Positions 61,101 through 64,000 of a stretch of DNA of 64,000 nt are shown piece by piece. The notes beneath the pieces were generated by a model, which saw nothing but the letters and a program-made list of their open reading frames with translations, had not been told where the DNA came from and made no database searches. Where the stretch lies: contig OZ020519.1 in NCBI GenBank assembly GCA_963971425.1, forward strand, positions 21,907,397-21,971,396, in the 5' to 3' direction. Source of the stretch: Bryoerythrophyllum caledonicum. Its lineage: Eukaryota; Streptophyta; Bryopsida; Pottiales; Pottiaceae. The position numbers were made by a program, and so were the translations under genes. Each line of letters starts with the position of its first letter. The first letter of the stretch is position 1.

Positions 61101-61974
61101 TGTTCAGGAAACTGTTTGTGATGAGTTGCAATGGCACATTGCAAGACTGCCAAAGACTTCTGCGAAAGCATGTTTTGCTTTACAGGCAATTACCAAGAAG
61201 AAATGCATTGCAAAGATTGTCCAGGACAACAAAAATACAGCTGCTCCTACCTACGTTGGGATGATGGAGAACTACAAGAAGAATAAGGTGGACCACATGC
61301 AGTTTTTTTTTTGCAATGATGATATTGAGCGTTGTGTGAAAGGCACCAAACGCAAGTGGGTTATTTCAAAGCCTGATGTTCCAGATGTATGGCCAGTGAA
61401 AATGGGAACTAATCTTTCGAAGAAAGAAATTTTGGCATTAGAGAATGCTGGATTCCAACTACCTCAACGTGTGGCGATGTCTCCAAGAAGACTATTTGGT
61501 AGCCAAGGTCCTATTTTGGATATCAATTCTTATTCCACTCCAGATTCTCCAGATGAATATCCAAAGAGCATATCAGGGAAGAGTATTCGGCGAAATTCGA
61601 AGGCTCCTACAACAAAACATTTGAACAATTGTGCATCAGCTGTCACCCTCAAATGTCGCATTCTTCAGGTGACCATGATACCCTATCCAGGATTTGGATG
61701 TATCGTTACTCTGGAATCTGGATCAGTCCCAAACTCTCAAGAGTACATGATCACTGTTGGTTCATTTCCAGAATGTTCATGTCCATACTTCAAAGAGATG
61801 TTAACAAAGTCCTTAGGGAAACGAGGACAGTGGACACAATGCAAGCATCTTTACTTCATCTTCACTGTTATTTGTAGTTTGAATTCCCAAGTAGATGTGT
61901 TCATGCATGCCCCAAGCTTCAGCTTTTACGAAGTGAAGCGTGTTTTAGAATCTGGGATAGTAAGGCACTTATAA
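58126..61974 (+). CDS. MULE-like transposase with GCM/WRKY-type and SWIM zinc fingers (element B)
   Basis: Exon 1 is 58126-60402 and exon 2 is 60514-61974; the 111-bp intron is GTAAGC...TGTAG, phase 0. The protein is 1245 aa with no internal stop. It has a Ser-rich variable stretch with three diverged repeats (about residues 145-225) and a Cys/His region at about 325-430 (T-C-L-G-H-L-Q-C, C-K-T-C-K, V-H-G-H-P-V) of the WRKY/GCM kind known in MULE transposases. In the core, Asp 596 (V-Y-D-S-T-Y) and Asp 645 (F-M-A-D-S-A-Q-A-N-W) precede C-L-F-H-W near 672; the third acidic residue is not certain. A SWIM finger C-S-C ... C-K-H-L-Y-F lies at about 1180-1203. It should cut and join element ends in the nucleus. 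The ATG at 58126 aligns with the start chosen in A. Confidence 0.87.
60403..60513 (+). other. Transposase intron of element B
   Basis: A short GT-AG intron (donor TTG|GTAAGC, acceptor TGTGTAG|GAT) separates the catalytic region from the C-terminal part. Its position is shared with element A, where the intron is six times longer and carries palindromes. No palindrome is present here. Confidence 0.85.
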
Positions 61975-62414
61975 TCTTCATTGGAGTTTTTAGTGTTTTC
62001 TATACTTCAGATTTGGAATTCTGTATGACAATGGTCATATATATTTGAATATGGAGTGAGACAAAAAGGGCCACTACCAAGTTTTTGGAATCTTATATGT
62101 GTAATTTTTCCCAAAAAAGTGTTTCTTTTTTTCCAAGTCCATTGGTTGAGTCTTGAAATATGGTCGCAAATCATGTGTTTCAACCCCCCAATTTGTTGAA
62201 TTTCTGGATATTTCATAAGAAATGCAACATCTTAAAATCCTCGAAATCAATTTTCAACCATAGCCATAAGTCCCATGATGAACACGGTAATAGGCATCCG
62301 TATTCTAATTATGAAGGCATCGATAATCAATTTATTTTTCAAATATATTTAACATGCTTTTTTAATTAATATATATTTTTAGAATTTCAGGAGAATTGTT
62401 CCTAGTTCTGGCTC
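61975..62414. other. Element B right subterminal non-coding region
   Basis: AT-rich, with no gene. It contains the inverted copy of the conserved block at 62055-62077 (AGTGAGACAAAAAGGGCCAC) soon after the transposase stop codon. Confidence 0.6.
62055..62077 (-). promoter_or_regulatory. Conserved subterminal block, right copy in element B
   Basis: Read on the minus strand it is GTAGTGGCCCTTTTTGTCTC, followed by ACT and an AT-rich run. It mirrors the left copy at 50355-50377. Confidence 0.5.
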
Positions 62415-62481
62415 CCCGCTCCTATTTTCCCCGCTCCCTGCTCCCCGCTCCCCGCTCCCCGCTCACAAACTAGCTTCGCTC
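62415..62481 (-). repeat. Right TIR and subterminal repeats of element B
   Basis: CTCCCCG-type 7-bp repeats are followed by the terminus ACAAACTAGCTTCGCTC. They mirror the left end. The 9-bp duplication GGAAGAACA starts at 62482. Confidence 0.78.
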
Positions 62482-64000
62482 GGAAGAACACGATGACGAA
62501 GAGAGGACGAACAACAAAAGGAAGAAATCGATGACCAAGAGAGGACGAGCACCAAGAGGAAGAACACGATCACAAAGAGAGGACAAGCACCAAGAGGAAG
62601 AACACCATCACAAAGAGGGCAGGAGCAGCAACAGGAAGAACACGATTACGTAGAGAAGAGGAGGAGCAACAAGTAGAACACGTTCACGAAGAGAGGTCGA
62701 GCAGCAAGAGGAAGAACACGATCACAAAGAAAGGACGAGCAGCAAGAGAAAGAACACGATCACAAAGAGACAACGAGCAGTAAAGGGACGAACACGATCA
62801 CAAAGAGAGGACGAGCACCAAGTGGAAGAACACGATCAGGAAGAGGGGAGGAGCAGCAACACGAAGAACACGATCACTAAAAGGGGAGGAGCAGCAACAG
62901 GAAGAACACGATCATGTAGAGAGGACCAGCAGCAACAAGAAGAACACGATCACGAAGACAGGACGAGCAGCAAGAGGAAGAACACGATCACGAAGAGAGG
63001 ACGAGCAGCAACATAAAAGAACACGATCACGAAGAGAAGACGAGCAGCAATAGAAAAAACCGATCACGAAAAGAGGACAAGCTGTAAGAGCAAGAACACA
63101 ATCACGAAGAGACGACAAGCTGCAAGATGAAGAACATGATCACGAAGAGAGGACAAGCAGCAACATGAAGAACACAATCACGAAGAGAGGACAACTAGCA
63201 ACAGGAAGAACATGATCATGAAGAGAGGACGAGCAGCAACGGGAAGAACATGATCACAAAGAGAGGAATAGCAGCAAGAGGAAGAACACGCTCACAAAGA
63301 GAGGACAAGCAGCAACAGGAAGAACACGATCACAAAGAGGGGACGAGCAACAAGAGGAAGAACACAATCAGGAAGACAATACGAGCACAAGAGAAAGAAC
63401 ACGATTATGTAGAGAAGACGAGTAGCAACAAGAAGAACACGATCACGAAGAGAGGACTAGCAGCAAATGGAAGAACAAGATCACGAAGAGAGGACGAGGA
63501 GCAACATGAAGAACACGATCACAAAGAGAGACTAGCAGCAAAAAGAAGAACACGATCTTAAAGACGGGAGGAGCACAAGAGGAAGAATACGATAAGGTTG
63601 AGAGGATGAGCAGCAACAAGAAGAACACGATCACGAATAGAGGACCTGCAGCAAGAGGAAGAACACGATCACGAAGAGAAGACGAGCAGCAACAGGAAGA
63701 ACACGATCACCAAGAGAGGACGAGCAGCAACATGAAGAACACGATCACAAAGAGAGACGAGCAGAAATAGGAAGAACACAATTATGAAGACAGGACGAGC
63801 AGCAACAAGAAGAACACGATCTCGAAGAGAGGACAACCTGCCACAGAAAGATCACGGCAACAAAGAAAGAACGAGCTGCAAGAGGAAGAACACAATCACG
63901 AAGAGAGGACAAGCAGCAAGAGGAAGAACACAATCTTGAAGACAGGACGAGCAGCAAGAGGAAGAAGATGATCAGGAAGAGAGGACGAGCAACAACAAGA
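62482..64000. repeat. 38-bp minisatellite array, segment 4, running off the window
   Basis: About 40 units of the same 38-bp repeat, again in the same orientation, continue to the window end. Together the four segments form one array of at least 7.3 kb that predates elements A, B and probably C. Confidence 0.92.

Larger units (their letters stand above)
49777..62481. mobile_element. Element B: MULE-like TIR DNA transposon with a methyltransferase-like cargo gene
   Basis: This 12.7-kb element lies between perfect 9-bp duplications GGAAGAACA (49768-49776 and 62482-62490). The left end GGGGAAAACTGTTCCATGAG and the inward-read right end GAGCGAAGCTAGTTTGTGAG align without gaps into a shared GGAGCGGGGAGC-type repeat. 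The right end also matches the left end of element A (GAAGCTA..TTG.G). Inside are a minus-strand methyltransferase-like gene (54800-50469) and a divergent + strand transposase (58126-61974) that is open throughout. No retrotransposon has entered it. The layout matches element A in reverse, so A and B are diverged members of one family. Confidence 0.85.

Noticed and set aside
58126-61974. hAT or KDZ family assignment for the transposase
   Set aside because: The D-S-T-Y / M-A-D-S-A-Q-A-N-W / C-L-F-H-W pattern, the SWIM finger and the 9-10 bp duplications fit MULE better than hAT (8 bp) or KDZ signatures.

Overview
The window looks like repeat-rich nuclear DNA of a land plant. The support is plant-type Ty3/gypsy retrotransposons, genes with GT-AG introns of about 80-1300 bp, and nested transposons with almost no ordinary host genes. 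A seed-free plant (bryophyte, lycophyte or fern) is my guess, not something the sequence proves.

Layout. Positions 1-6770 hold the 3' part of an old, broken gypsy element with a truncated 3' LTR. From about 6770 onward the underlying DNA is a 38-bp minisatellite array, present as 6770-7876, 39442-43672, 49276-49776 and 62482-64000 (roughly 190 units in all). Three large insertions interrupt it. Element A (7877-39441) and element B (49777-62481) are DNA transposons with related terminal inverted repeats (TIRs) and 9-10 bp target-site duplications. Insertion C (43673-49275) is a CCGG-rich element with TG...CA ends, a 5-bp duplication and one broken gag-like reading frame.

Elements A and B share a layout. 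A MULE-like transposase gene (GCM/WRKY-like zinc-binding region, DDE-type core, C-terminal SWIM finger; two exons, 1245 aa in B) and a large multi-exon gene ending in a beta-class N6/N4 DNA methyltransferase-like domain are transcribed away from each other. The methyltransferase keeps the fold motifs, but its catalytic motif IV is D-I-P-E or D-V-P-E instead of D-P-P-Y. Each element also carries its own family of short palindromes, found only in introns and in the divergent intergenic region: GTGTGCCG-N4-CGGCACAC in A and CGTCGGCACCGACG in B. This resembles the element-specific, non-coding motif clusters bound by VANC anti-silencing proteins of Arabidopsis VANDAL MULEs. A self-recognising, epigenetically acting transposon system is the most interesting reading of the window.

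Element A was later invaded by one gypsy family. A solo LTR (9620-12159, TSD CGACC) and a very young full-length element (12401-25390, TSD CCAGG, two 2619-bp LTRs about 0.2% different) both lie in exon 2 of its transposase. A further solo LTR (29492-31719, TSD ACAGT) lies between its two genes. The transposase of B reads open throughout; the other three transposon genes carry stops or a frame disruption.
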